A stretch of 64,000 nucleotides of DNA from Phycisphaerae bacterium (lineage in GTDB: Bacteria > Planctomycetota > Phycisphaerae > Sedimentisphaerales > Anaerobacaceae), in contig JAAYBV010000029.1 in the NCBI GenBank assembly GCA_012744475.1, forward strand, positions 28,355-92,354, in the 5' to 3' direction. Positions 26,500-35,701 of this stretch are shown piece by piece. The notes under the pieces are model-generated. The model was not told the origin of the DNA and did no database searches. It saw nothing but the letters and a program-made list of their open reading frames with translations. Both the position numbers and the translations under genes were made by a program. Each line of letters starts with the position of its first letter. Positions within the stretch are counted from its first letter, which is position 1.

Positions 26500-28569
26500 G
26501 TGCGACGACGGCTGAAACTCAACGCGGACTACGGCCAGTATCGGTGGGTGGTATCGCTGCTCGCGGTGGCAGTGGTACTGCCCACCGTCTGTTTGCTCTG
26601 GTTCATGAACGAAGCGATCGACAATGAGCGTTTCGTGATCCGCCAGAAGCTCGTCCTGCTGCATAACGACCAACTGGAGAAGGCGCGACGCAAGGCCGAC
26701 GACGAATGGGCCCGGCGCTGTCGGCGGCTCGAAAACGACGAGGCTCATCCGTATCGTCTTCTGGCGGAGATTGTCGCCCAGGGCGCCTGCGATGCACTGC
26801 TGATGTATGATCCATCGGGCCGACGTCTGTACCCCGTGTCTTCCAGCGAGGCCGACCGCGCGAGCAATTCCTCCGAGGTCCTGGCCGACGCCTGGCAGTT
26901 AGAGTTCGTGGATCGGGATTACGCCGGAGCGGCGGCTCTGTACGAGCAGCACGCTCTCTCGGCCTCCGGCTATCGTCGGCGCCTGGCGGAATGGGTCGGC
27001 AAGAACCCGCCGCTGGATGATCGCGGATTGCTCGACGCCCTGATCGGACAGGCCCGCTGTCTGGCCAAGCTCGACCGGATTGGCGAGGCGCTGGCCGTGT
27101 GCCGACAGGTCGCCTTCAGTGCCCTCGCAGACGGCACCGACACCGGCATCCTCTCGCGGATCGCCAACGCGCGACTGCTGATGCTGACCTGGATGCAGGA
27201 CCGGGCGCAGTACGATGACCTGTTCGAACCGACGTTCTCCAGACTGCTGGAAATGCTGTATCAGCCGAATCAGGCAGGTGTGTCACTGCCGGCCGATCAG
27301 AATCTCTTTCTGGCACGCAAGGCAATGGACCTCGCGAGCCAAAGCCCGCGCCTCCGATCGCGCCGGCTGCTGATCGGCGGCACGCCGCTGGCAAAGAGGG
27401 TCGAGTTCGAGGAACGGTCGCTGGCACTGGCCGAACGGTTTGGAACGATGGCGGACCTCGAGACATGGAAGCCGGACCAGTTGCACCCGATGAAGATGGG
27501 AGATGCGATTTCGTACGGTCTTGTGAACAAGTCCGGTCGGACGGTCAGTCTTGCCATGCTTTCGGATCAGACGGTCCGTGCGGCGCTCAATGAGTTCATC
27601 GGTGTCTTCCCGAACGACTACGTCGAATGCCGTATTCTGGACGAAGAGGGTCAGCTCGTCATGGGACCGGCGGAGTTCCCAGCCGAGCCCTTTGCGGCCG
27701 GTCCGGTCGGAGCGTATTTCCCGAACTGGAAAATCGAGCTGTTCTTCAAGGAAGGAGACGTGCTCGACCGGGCTGCCGGGCAGCGCATCGCCGTCTACAC
27801 CTGGACCGGCACCCTCGTCATTCTGTTGATCCTCATCTGCGGCGCGGTCGCCGCCCGGTCCATCGGCAAGCAGGTCAAACTCAACCGGCTCAAGAATGAC
27901 TTCATCGCCACGGTGACGCACGAGCTCAAGACGCCTCTGGCCTCGATGCGTGTCCTGGTCGACACGCTGCTGGAGGGCCACTATCGGGACCAGCAGCAGG
28001 TGACGGACTACCTGCAATTGATCTCGAAGGAGAACGGGCGGCTCAGCCGGTTGATCGACAACTTCCTGACGTTCTCGCGGATGGAGCGGAACAAGCAGGC
28101 CTTCCAGATGCGTCCGACCCCTCCGGCGGTGATCGCGCACAATGCCGCCGAGGCGGTCCGCACCAAGTTCGACCGGCCCAACTGCCACTTCGAGACGGAC
28201 ATCCCCGAGGGACTGCCCGACGTCATGGCGGATCCGGACGCGATGGTCACGGTCCTGGTCAATCTGCTCGACAATGCCTACAAGTACTCGCGCGACGACA
28301 AGCACATTGCGCTGTGTGTCACGAGTGAGAATCAATCGGTTCGGTTCGCGGTCTCGGACAACGGCGTGGGTATTCCCCGTCGGGCTCTGGGCCGGATCTT
28401 CAAGCGGTTCTACCAGGCGGACCGCACGCTGTCGCGCCGGGCGGAAGGCTGCGGCCTGGGGCTGAGCATCGCCAGGTTCATCGTCGACGCCCACGCCGGG
28501 GCGATTCGGGTCGAGAGCCGGCCGGGGCAGGGAAGCACGTTCACGGTCACCCTGCCGGCGAAGACCTGA
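26500..28569 (+). CDS. sensor histidine kinase
   Basis: 689 aa from GTG 26500 with GAGG about 7 nt upstream. A first membrane helix (VVSLLAVAVVLPTVCLLWF, about 14-32) and a second (GTLVILLILICGAVAA, about 435-452) bracket a periplasmic sensor domain of about 400 residues that has no family I recognise. The HisKA domain has FIATVTHELKTPL with phospho-acceptor H474. The HATPase domain carries N (NLLDNAYKYS), G1 (DNGVGIP), F (FKRFYQAD) and G2 (GCGLGLSIA) boxes, so it looks active. It lies 28 bp after the CBM9/LamG gene and 25 bp before the regulator gene, so the three form one operon. Confidence 0.9.
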   Translation: MRRRLKLNADYGQYRWVVSLLAVAVVLPTVCLLWFMNEAIDNERFVIRQKLVLLHNDQLEKARRKADDEWARRCRRLENDEAHPYRLLAEIVAQGACDALLMYDPSGRRLYPVSSSEADRASNSSEVLADAWQLEFVDRDYAGAAALYEQHALSASGYRRRLAEWVGKNPPLDDRGLLDALIGQARCLAKLDRIGEALAVCRQVAFSALADGTDTGILSRIANARLLMLTWMQDRAQYDDLFEPTFSRLLEMLYQPNQAGVSLPADQNLFLARKAMDLASQSPRLRSRRLLIGGTPLAKRVEFEERSLALAERFGTMADLETWKPDQLHPMKMGDAISYGLVNKSGRTVSLAMLSDQTVRAALNEFIGVFPNDYVECRILDEEGQLVMGPAEFPAEPFAAGPVGAYFPNWKIELFFKEGDVLDRAAGQRIAVYTWTGTLVILLILICGAVAARSIGKQVKLNRLKNDFIATVTHELKTPLASMRVLVDTLLEGHYRDQQQVTDYLQLISKENGRLSRLIDNFLTFSRMERNKQAFQMRPTPPAVIAHNAAEAVRTKFDRPNCHFETDIPEGLPDVMADPDAMVTVLVNLLDNAYKYSRDDKHIALCVTSENQSVRFAVSDNGVGIPRRALGRIFKRFYQADRTLSRRAEGCGLGLSIARFIVDAHAGAIRVESRPGQGSTFTVTLPAKT

Positions 28570-28594
28570 ACCGTTTGCGGAAAGGACATCCACG

Positions 28595-29275
28595 ATGGAA
28601 ACCATCCTCATCGTTGAAGACGACCCCACCATGCTGCGGGGTCTGAAAGACAACTTCGAGTTCCACGGCTATCGCGTTCTGACTGCCGACGACGGTGAGG
28701 CCGGCCTGAACGCCGCGCTGAACGCCAGGCCCGATCTGATCCTGTTGGACCTGATGCTCCCCAAGATCAACGGCTACGAGGTCTGCCGGCTGATCCGCAA
28801 GGAAAAGCTGGAAATGCCCATCATCATGCTCACCGCCAAGGGTGAGGAATCCGACATCGTTTTGGGCCTGAACCTCGGCGCCGACGATTACGTCACCAAG
28901 CCCTTCAGCATCAAGGAGTTGCTGGCTCGCACCGATGCCCTGTTGCGGCGGATGCGTTCGGCGGAACTGGAGGTCTACCGGTTCGACGACCTCGAACTGG
29001 ATATCACCGCCCGGAAACTGACTCGAGGATCGGAGGAGATCAAGCTGTCGCCCAAGGAATTCCGCTTGCTCGAACTGTTCGTCAGGAAGCCGGGCCGGGC
29101 ATTGAGCCGCGACGAAATCCTCAACCTCGTCTGGGGCTACGATTCGATCTCCGGCCCGCGCACGATCGACCGTTTCGTCACGACCCTGCGGAACAAGATC
29201 GAGCCCGATCCCCACAATCCCGTCTACATCCACACCCTCCGCGAGATCGGCTACAAATTCGACCCGCCGCAGTAG
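28595..29275 (+). CDS. OmpR/PhoB-family response regulator
   Basis: 226 aa from ATG 28595 (AAAGGAC upstream). The receiver domain (1-120) has the acid pocket E8-D9-D10, phospho-acceptor D52, T80 and K102. The winged-helix DNA-binding domain (about 130-226) has the usual KLSPKEFRLLELF recognition region, LSRDEILNLVWG and the final wing GYKFDPPQ. It should act with the kinase just upstream. A candidate target is the operon's own leader at 23181-23224. It is convergent with the CotH operon, with only 10 bp between the stops. Confidence 0.92.
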   Translation: METILIVEDDPTMLRGLKDNFEFHGYRVLTADDGEAGLNAALNARPDLILLDLMLPKINGYEVCRLIRKEKLEMPIIMLTAKGEESDIVLGLNLGADDYVTKPFSIKELLARTDALLRRMRSAELEVYRFDDLELDITARKLTRGSEEIKLSPKEFRLLELFVRKPGRALSRDEILNLVWGYDSISGPRTIDRFVTTLRNKIEPDPHNPVYIHTLREIGYKFDPPQ

Positions 29276-29285
29276 CGTCTTTCGG

Positions 29286-32231
29286 TCAGTCGACGCCGGG
29301 GTACATCAGCGTCGCCACGAGCCGCTCGGATCGGTCTTGGAGATCGATTGTCTCGCCTCGACTGGAGAGATGGCCGCGATAGTTGCCCTGAACGAACAGC
29401 CCCTGTCCGCCGGTTGGGTAGGTCTCTCGCTGGCGGAAGGCTCGCACGTCAGGCGAGACGTACAGGCTGCCGCCGGAGATGATGACTGTGCCGGGGGCGA
29501 ATTCGTGCTCGATGCCGCCCGTCAGCTTCCAGCCGGAGATATCGACGGCGTAGGCGTTGGGATTGATCAATTCAATATACTCTTCGTCCTGGTTGCCCGA
29601 GACCGGGTGACAGTCGTAATCCCCGAAGAGGATGGATACATCCTCCGGCTGCGGATCCGGAATCCCGGCGACGCCTCCCGCCGGCGGATTCGTGTTGTTG
29701 TGGATGCTGTGATCGACGTACAACTGCATGCGACGCGGAGGGAAGTAGTTCCGCAGGGAACTCGCGGACCCTGCAAGATAGCCTCTCGCCTGGTTTACCA
29801 TCTCGTTGATTCGATTCTCGAAGAGCAGTTGATCGGCAGGCGTTCCGGGAGGCTGAAGCTGCTCGTCCATCACGGTGCGCAAACGCCGCAGGAACATCTC
29901 CTGTGTCTCCGGAAGGTGGTACATGACGCTGAGGTACACGCTCCACTGGGAGCCACCGGCCTTCGGATGCGAATCGGCGCCGAGGAACGGGTGTGTGGTG
30001 TAGACTCCGCCATCTCCGACAACGCCGAAGGTCCAGTCCTTGTCCCAGGGGAAGATCGACCATTCCCCGGTGCCGTCGCTGTCGCAGTAGAAGTAGAAGT
30101 TCTTGCGGATGTCATCGGTGTCCTGAAGCAGACATCGGGCCGCCAGATAGCACATCATCTGCGGAAGGTTGAAGCGGTCGAAGACGAACGCTCTTCGCCT
30201 CTGCTCGGAAGAGGCGTTCAGGCCCGCCACGATGGCGGCGACGTCGTCGCGTCCCTCGTTCTCGCGGGACTTCTTTTCGATGCCCGAGCTGATGTCGTTG
30301 AATACGGGCGCCGAAGAAGATCGCTGCACGAATTTGTAGAGCGCGCCGGCCGGGTCCAGGCTATTGCGTTCGAGGAACTCTTCGTCCACCTGTTCGATGA
30401 AGATGCCGACGCGATCGACGTTGCCATTGCACACCGACAGCATCAGGAACGACAGCGAGGCCGGACTGCCGGCCTTGCGCATTGTCTCGAAGGCCAGCGG
30501 CTGCCGCAGATAGCTGGAGTCCGAGCCGTTGCTGTTGAGGTTGAATTCGCGGACGCGCGGGTGCTCGGGCGAGAAGCGGAACTTGTGCCCTCGGTTGAAG
30601 ACGAACTTCTGTGAGCCGTTTGTTGTGTAGGCGCCGCGTTCGCGTACGAATACATTGTCGTAGAATTCTCCATCGAAGAACACGGACGCGCGCCCTCCGC
30701 TTCGCGTTCGTGTGCGAGCGGGCTGCTCCGAGAACCAATAGAGCACAGGCAATGACGTGCTGAGTGTTGGATCCTGCGCGACGGTTCCGTAATACTCCGG
30801 TGAATCGTCCGGCCGCAGAAAGAGCGGATCGCGCGACGTCCGGCCCTGGCTGTCCACCGCATCGATCCGCCAGCGAATCAGGCTGCCTTCCTCGTAGGCC
30901 GATGCGGGAATGATCGCGGTATATACTCCATCCCCGGCTGTGGCATCGCCGCCAGTTCCATCATCGACCATCGGGACTGTGTCATGGGTTTCCATCCGAG
31001 CGAGAACGTCAAGATCGACTTGCCAAGTCAACATTACGCCGACCACCGGAGCCAGGGTCTGCACGACGCGTGCCGTGATCACGAGGTCTTCGTCGGGATC
31101 GGGAGGCGGGGGATTCTCCGTGACGTCACGAATGGTCGGGCCGATCTGGGCCAGCGCCCCCTCGTTGGGCGCTCCCGGCGTCGGCTGTACGAGATACCCT
31201 TCGAGAACAGTCGACAAATCCACCTCATGGATGTGGACGGCGATCAGTTCCGGCAGGATCAGCAGATCGGAACTGATCAGGTCGATATTGAGGCCCTGGA
31301 TGGCCAGCACGTTGTCGCCCGGAACGAGCCGGTTCGCATGTGCCGAGATGTCAAAGTCTTCGAAAACGACCGCGTCGCTGTCCAGACGGTTTTCGGTAGC
31401 TGCTGCATTCCAGCTCAGAGAGGCTTGGCTCGGCGCATTGGACCGGACCACCTCGAACCCGTTCAGGTAGGCAACGAAACCGTCCTCGTATTTCATGTGC
31501 AACGTCAGCCGATTCACGGACGCCTCGTCCTCGACGCGGAACGGAATCCGCACGTACACGGTGGGGTTGACGCCCCGCATGGCGGCGACGTCGAGGCCGA
31601 CGTTGCCGGGATAGTCGAAGCCTACGCCGGTCGTGCCATGAAGCCAGTGGGCATCATTGAACCCCGCCAGCGTCCAGTCCGAACCCAGCGATCCATCGGT
31701 CGGGACGAGCGCCGTCGCCTCGGCGCCCTGTGCGACGAGGACCTCCGCCGTGGCGAGGCCGGCGTCGGCGGAGTTCATCCCGTAGGAGACATCGGCGAAT
31801 TGCGGCGGATAGTCGACGTAGGCATGGGCCACCGTTCCATCCGGTGCGACCAGAGCCAACGACTCTCCGCCGGCGGCCAGTGCGAAACTGGTGTGGAATT
31901 CTGCCGCCGGATCGCGCTGGTTCTTGCCCGATGCAAAGACCACGAGGAAGCCGCCCGGGGCCAGCGCCGCCGCCGGGAACTCCCATTTCATCAGATTGTT
32001 CAGGTTGTCGGTGAGAAACCAGCCTTCGAGGTTTACGGCCACAGACGATGGATTCCATATCTCGATCCAGTCTGAAGACTCTCCGTCCTTATCGAGAAGC
32101 TCGCCGGCGGACAGGGGTGTCCGGCTCGTATTGGCGGCCATGAACTCGCTGATGACCAGCGCTTCCTGTGCTGCGGCCAGGCCCGCCATCGACAGCATCG
32201 CCGCTGCGGCCAGTCGTAAAGAACCTCTCAT
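29286..32231 (-). CDS. secreted lamin-tail / CotH surface protein (second gene of operon)
   Basis: 981 aa from ATG 32231, with GGAGAGGAGG 4 nt upstream. Signal peptide 1-21 (LSMAGLAAAQ). Order: lamin-tail domain (ALVISEFMAANTS ... SSDWIEIWNPS); a jelly-roll segment (YEDGFVAYLNGFEVVRS); an Ig-like domain; CotH core with NFYFYCDSDGTGEW and FPWDKDW, the family's metal-binding motif; and a C-terminal lamin-tail domain (DEEYIELINPNAYAVDISGW) closing with SSRGETIDLQDR. It is strongly similar along its length to the gene that starts upstream at 35493 and begins 13 bp after that gene's stop, so the two are a tandem duplication in one operon. Role: a surface or extracellular kinase or scaffold, unproven. 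Confidence 0.85.
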   Translation of the reverse strand: MRGSLRLAAAAMLSMAGLAAAQEALVISEFMAANTSRTPLSAGELLDKDGESSDWIEIWNPSSVAVNLEGWFLTDNLNNLMKWEFPAAALAPGGFLVVFASGKNQRDPAAEFHTSFALAAGGESLALVAPDGTVAHAYVDYPPQFADVSYGMNSADAGLATAEVLVAQGAEATALVPTDGSLGSDWTLAGFNDAHWLHGTTGVGFDYPGNVGLDVAAMRGVNPTVYVRIPFRVEDEASVNRLTLHMKYEDGFVAYLNGFEVVRSNAPSQASLSWNAAATENRLDSDAVVFEDFDISAHANRLVPGDNVLAIQGLNIDLISSDLLILPELIAVHIHEVDLSTVLEGYLVQPTPGAPNEGALAQIGPTIRDVTENPPPPDPDEDLVITARVVQTLAPVVGVMLTWQVDLDVLARMETHDTVPMVDDGTGGDATAGDGVYTAIIPASAYEEGSLIRWRIDAVDSQGRTSRDPLFLRPDDSPEYYGTVAQDPTLSTSLPVLYWFSEQPARTRTRSGGRASVFFDGEFYDNVFVRERGAYTTNGSQKFVFNRGHKFRFSPEHPRVREFNLNSNGSDSSYLRQPLAFETMRKAGSPASLSFLMLSVCNGNVDRVGIFIEQVDEEFLERNSLDPAGALYKFVQRSSSAPVFNDISSGIEKKSRENEGRDDVAAIVAGLNASSEQRRRAFVFDRFNLPQMMCYLAARCLLQDTDDIRKNFYFYCDSDGTGEWSIFPWDKDWTFGVVGDGGVYTTHPFLGADSHPKAGGSQWSVYLSVMYHLPETQEMFLRRLRTVMDEQLQPPGTPADQLLFENRINEMVNQARGYLAGSASSLRNYFPPRRMQLYVDHSIHNNTNPPAGGVAGIPDPQPEDVSILFGDYDCHPVSGNQDEEYIELINPNAYAVDISGWKLTGGIEHEFAPGTVIISGGSLYVSPDVRAFRQRETYPTGGQGLFVQGNYRGHLSSRGETIDLQDRSERLVATLMYPGVD

Positions 32232-32244
32232 GAATCCTCCTCTC

Positions 32245-35200
32245 CTAATCGGTCTTGCGTAGGGGCGAATGATTATTCGCCCGCACCTGTCCCGCCTCGG
32301 CCCGTGGATGCCAGGCCACAAGAGCGCTCCAGCTTCCAAGCTCGGGATTGGTCGCATCTTTGATGCTCAGAGTCATTGGTCTCGTCGAACCAGTTGTCGT
32401 CGCGCTCGAATTCGAGGATTGTGCTGTTGTCAGGGTATCGACCATGCGTCCGTATCGGTCCAGCAGGTTTATGGTTTCGCCCCGACTGGACAGATGGCCT
32501 CTGTAGTTGCCTTGCACGAACAATCCCTTTCCTCTGCTCGGACCCGTCGGGCGGTTGAGGAACGCGCGGACGTTCGGCGAGACGTAGATCGCGCCACCGG
32601 AGACGATCACGGTGCCGGGCAGAAAGGTGTGCTCGATCCCACCTTCCAGTTGCCAGCCGGAGATGTCCACCGCATAGGAGTTCGGGTTGACCAATACGAT
32701 GTACTCTTCATCCTGATTGCCGGAGGCCGGATTGAACTCGCACTCGGCAACGAGGATCGTCGCGTTGTCGGGCTGTGCGTTGGGGATGGCGGCCGAGTAT
32801 GATCCGGCGATGGGATAGCTGGCGACGCGATCCACGTTGTGCGTGACAAACAGATGCGTTCGCCGGACCGCCAGGTAGTCGTCCTTGATAACGTTGATCG
32901 CGTAGGCGAAGGATTGGTTTCGCGAGTAGCCGCCCTCGCCGCCCCATGTCCAGGGATTGGCCCATTTGGCATAGTCGCGCGCGACGTCCGAGGTCATCGC
33001 GGCTACCAGCGCGTCGATCCGATTCTCGATGAACAGCTCGTCATAGGGCGTCCCGGGCGGCTTGAGAAACTCGTCCATGATCGTTCGCAGGCGACGCAGG
33101 TACATCTCGCGCACAATCGTATCGTTGAGCAACGCGTCGATCAGGCGATTCCAGTGGAAGTTCCACTCCTTGCAGTCTTCCTTGCCCACGAACGGATGTG
33201 AAGGCTTCACGTCGCTGGGCTTGCCGGGGACCTGGTCATCATCGGCGTAGATGTAGTCGTGATAGGAGCTGCCCGTCCAGTTGGAGCCCCAGGTCAGGTC
33301 GTGGTCCCAGGGCAGGAAGCACCACTGGCCCGAGCCGTTCGAGTCGCAATAGAGGTAGTGATTCTTGTGCGGATGATCGTTCTGGTGGCACAGGACCGTC
33401 GCGACGAGGTAGTTCAGCGTCAGGGGGAGATTGACATAGTCGAAGATGTTGTTGTGTCTTGCGGCCCCCGATGCGTTATTGATGGCCCGACGGAAGTTGC
33501 TCAGATCCTGCTGGCCCTCCCATCGCCGCGTCTTCTTTTCCGCGCTGCCGGACGCGTTGAACGTGTCGTACATTTTATAGAGGGCCCCGTCCGGATCGAG
33601 CCCCTCCCGTTCGAGAAGCTCCTCCTCGGGCTCTTTGATGAAGATCTGCACGCCATAAAATTGGCCGTTGCGCTGGGCGCAAACGGGGAACGATTCGCTG
33701 CCCGGACAGCCGCACCAGTCATACGACTCGAAGGCCAGGTTCTGCCTCAGGTAGGCCTTGTCACTGTAGGTGCTGTTGAGGTTGAATTCGTTCACGCGTG
33801 GGGCGTCCTGGCGATACTCGAACTTGGCGCCGTGATTGAACTGAAACTTGAAGTGCTTCTTCGGGGCGCCCGAGGTGCTGCCGCCGCGGATGTGGATGCC
33901 CACGTTGTCGTAGAACTGCCCGAGGTAGTAGACCGAGCAGCGGGCGCCGCTGCGCGTTTCCGACGCCGAGACGTTCTCCACGAACCAGTACAGCACCGGA
34001 AGGGCCGTATTGATCTGTGGGTCCTGAACCACTGTGCCGTAGTACTTGGGCGAATCGGTAGGATGAGGATACAGAGGGGCCCGTGAGAGCTGTCCGCGCG
34101 TGTCAACCGCACTGACACACCAGCGCACCATGTCGCCCGGCTCGTAGGACTGTGACGGGATCGTCGCCGTGTACAGACCGTCTCCCGCCACGGCATCGTC
34201 TCCGGTCCCATCGTCCACCATCGTCACGGTGTCGCTCGTCATGAACCGGCTGTCGGAATCAAAACCCACTACCCAGGCCAGTTGCATCCCGAGGACCGGG
34301 GCCTGCGTCTGGTAGACCCGGGCAGTGATCACGAGATCCTCGTCGTCGGCCGGGGCGGGAGGGTTCTCGGTGACGTCGCGAATGGCTGGACCGATCTGCG
34401 CCATCGCCGCCTGGTTCGCGGCCCCCGGCGTCGGCTGAAGAAGATATCCCTCTGCAACACCCTCCAGGTCGATTCGCTCGATGTGAATCGCCGTCAGTTC
34501 CGGAAGGGCCAGCAGGTCGGAGCTGACCAGGTCCGCGTTCAGGCCGTGGATGGCCAGGAGATTGTCGCCTGCGACCAGCCGGTTCTTGAAGGCCGAGATG
34601 TCGAACTCCTCGAAGTCGACCGCGTCGCTGTCCTCCCGGATGGCGGTGGCCGAGGCATTCCAGGGCACGTCCGGCCCGTCGGGGGCGTTGGCCCGCGCGA
34701 CTTCGGAGCCGTTGAGATAAGCGACGAAGCCGTCCTCGTACCTCATGTACAGAATCAGGCGGTCCGCTTGGGCAGGGTCGGCGACGTGGAAAGGAATGCG
34801 GATGTACACAGTGGTGGCGACGCCTCGCGTGAAACTGACGTCGAGCCCGACATAGCCTGGGTAGTCATACCCCACCCCGGTTGTGCCGGTGAGCCATTCG
34901 CTGTCGTCGAACGACGCCAGCATCCACTCCGTCCCAAGCGATCCGTCCGCGGGGACCCAAGCCCTGGCCTGTGCCTCTTGTGGCACGAGAACGGTCTCGG
35001 TCTGGCCACTGACGCTTCCGACGCTGAGTCCATAGGAGATGTCGGCGAACTGCGGCGGATAGTCGATGTAGGCATGGGCCAACGTTCCGTCGGGCGCGAC
35101 CAGAGCCAGTGATTCCCCGCCGGCAGCCAGTGCGAAATTCGTATGCAGTTCAGCCTGGGGCTCCCGCCTGTCCTTTCCCGACGCGAAGACGACAAGAAAG

Positions 35201-35493
35201 CGGCCCGGAGCAAGCTCGACGGCCGGGAACTCCCACTTCCTCAGATTGTCCATGTTGTCGGTCAGAGACCAGCCGTCGAGGTCCACCATGTCCGCCGATG
35301 TGTTCTGTATCTCAATCCAGTCGGGGTAGTCGCCATCGCTGTCGCGCAGACTGCGGTTGTTCGAGGCGACGAATTCACTGATCACCAGCGCCGCGTCGGT
35401 CGGGTCGTGCTGAGGGGGCTGGGCAGATGCAGGATTCGGCCATAGGGCGACGGAGACCATGAAAACCAGGAGTGTTCTCGTGAGACCTGCCAT
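32245..35493 (-). CDS. secreted lamin-tail / CotH surface protein with 3' frameshift pair
   Basis: 1082 aa as read, from ATG 35493 (GGAGAG 8 nt upstream). Domain order matches its neighbour: signal peptide (LLVFMVSVALWPNPASA), lamin-tail, jelly-roll, Ig-like, CotH with HYLYCDSNGSGQW and FLPWDHDLTWG, and C-terminal lamin-tail (SGNQDEEYIVLVNPN). Near the end, 32372-32437 makes sense only in another frame (YPDNSTILEFERDDNW, then FDETND, typical of such tails), so two compensating indels are likely. The last residues (RANNHSPL) are encoded by a palindromic repeat. An insert with four Cys (CGCPGSESFPVC) in the CotH region is absent from the paralog. Promoter at 35584-35612. Confidence 0.8.
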   Translation of the reverse strand: MAGLTRTLLVFMVSVALWPNPASAQPPQHDPTDAALVISEFVASNNRSLRDSDGDYPDWIEIQNTSADMVDLDGWSLTDNMDNLRKWEFPAVELAPGRFLVVFASGKDRREPQAELHTNFALAAGGESLALVAPDGTLAHAYIDYPPQFADISYGLSVGSVSGQTETVLVPQEAQARAWVPADGSLGTEWMLASFDDSEWLTGTTGVGYDYPGYVGLDVSFTRGVATTVYIRIPFHVADPAQADRLILYMRYEDGFVAYLNGSEVARANAPDGPDVPWNASATAIREDSDAVDFEEFDISAFKNRLVAGDNLLAIHGLNADLVSSDLLALPELTAIHIERIDLEGVAEGYLLQPTPGAANQAAMAQIGPAIRDVTENPPAPADDEDLVITARVYQTQAPVLGMQLAWVVGFDSDSRFMTSDTVTMVDDGTGDDAVAGDGLYTATIPSQSYEPGDMVRWCVSAVDTRGQLSRAPLYPHPTDSPKYYGTVVQDPQINTALPVLYWFVENVSASETRSGARCSVYYLGQFYDNVGIHIRGGSTSGAPKKHFKFQFNHGAKFEYRQDAPRVNEFNLNSTYSDKAYLRQNLAFESYDWCGCPGSESFPVCAQRNGQFYGVQIFIKEPEEELLEREGLDPDGALYKMYDTFNASGSAEKKTRRWEGQQDLSNFRRAINNASGAARHNNIFDYVNLPLTLNYLVATVLCHQNDHPHKNHYLYCDSNGSGQWCFLPWDHDLTWGSNWTGSSYHDYIYADDDQVPGKPSDVKPSHPFVGKEDCKEWNFHWNRLIDALLNDTIVREMYLRRLRTIMDEFLKPPGTPYDELFIENRIDALVAAMTSDVARDYAKWANPWTWGGEGGYSRNQSFAYAINVIKDDYLAVRRTHLFVTHNVDRVASYPIAGSYSAAIPNAQPDNATILVAECEFNPASGNQDEEYIVLVNPNSYAVDISGWQLEGGIEHTFLPGTVIVSGGAIYVSPNVRAFLNRPTGPSRGKGLFVQGNYRGHLSSRGETINLLDRYGRMVDTLTTAQSSNSSATTTGSTRPMTLSIKDATNPELGSWSALVAWHPRAEAGQVRANNHSPLRKTD
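32259..32282. repeat. dispersed palindromic repeat, copy A
   Basis: Arms GGGCGAAT (32263-32270) and ATTCGCCC (32275-32282) flank a GATT loop, with a GTAG lead-in. It lies inside the last codons of the minus-strand CotH gene and is translated. It is identical to copy C over 24 nt. Confidence 0.8.
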
Positions 35494-35583
35494 CTGCGAA
35501 GCTCTCCTACCGACTCTGGACCAAGCGTGCCTCAGGCCGATCCGCCGCATCTCGCTGGCCCGGAGGGCCCATTCAGCACAATG

Positions 35584-35612
35584 ATTATAGCACATCCAGG
35601 CCCAAAAGACAA
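35584..35612 (-). promoter_or_regulatory. promoter of the CotH operon
   Basis: On the minus strand TTGTCT (35612-35607) and a perfect TATAAT (35589-35584) have a 17-bp spacer, about 90 nt before the ATG at 35493. This is one of the best sigma-70-type matches in the window. Confidence 0.7.
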
Positions 35613-35701
35613 ACCGCAAGGGGCGAAACGTCTCGTGCCGCTCCCGTCTGTTTCGGTAGCGATTTCCGCAGATGTGTGCGGGCACAAGGCGGGACGGATG
35701 C

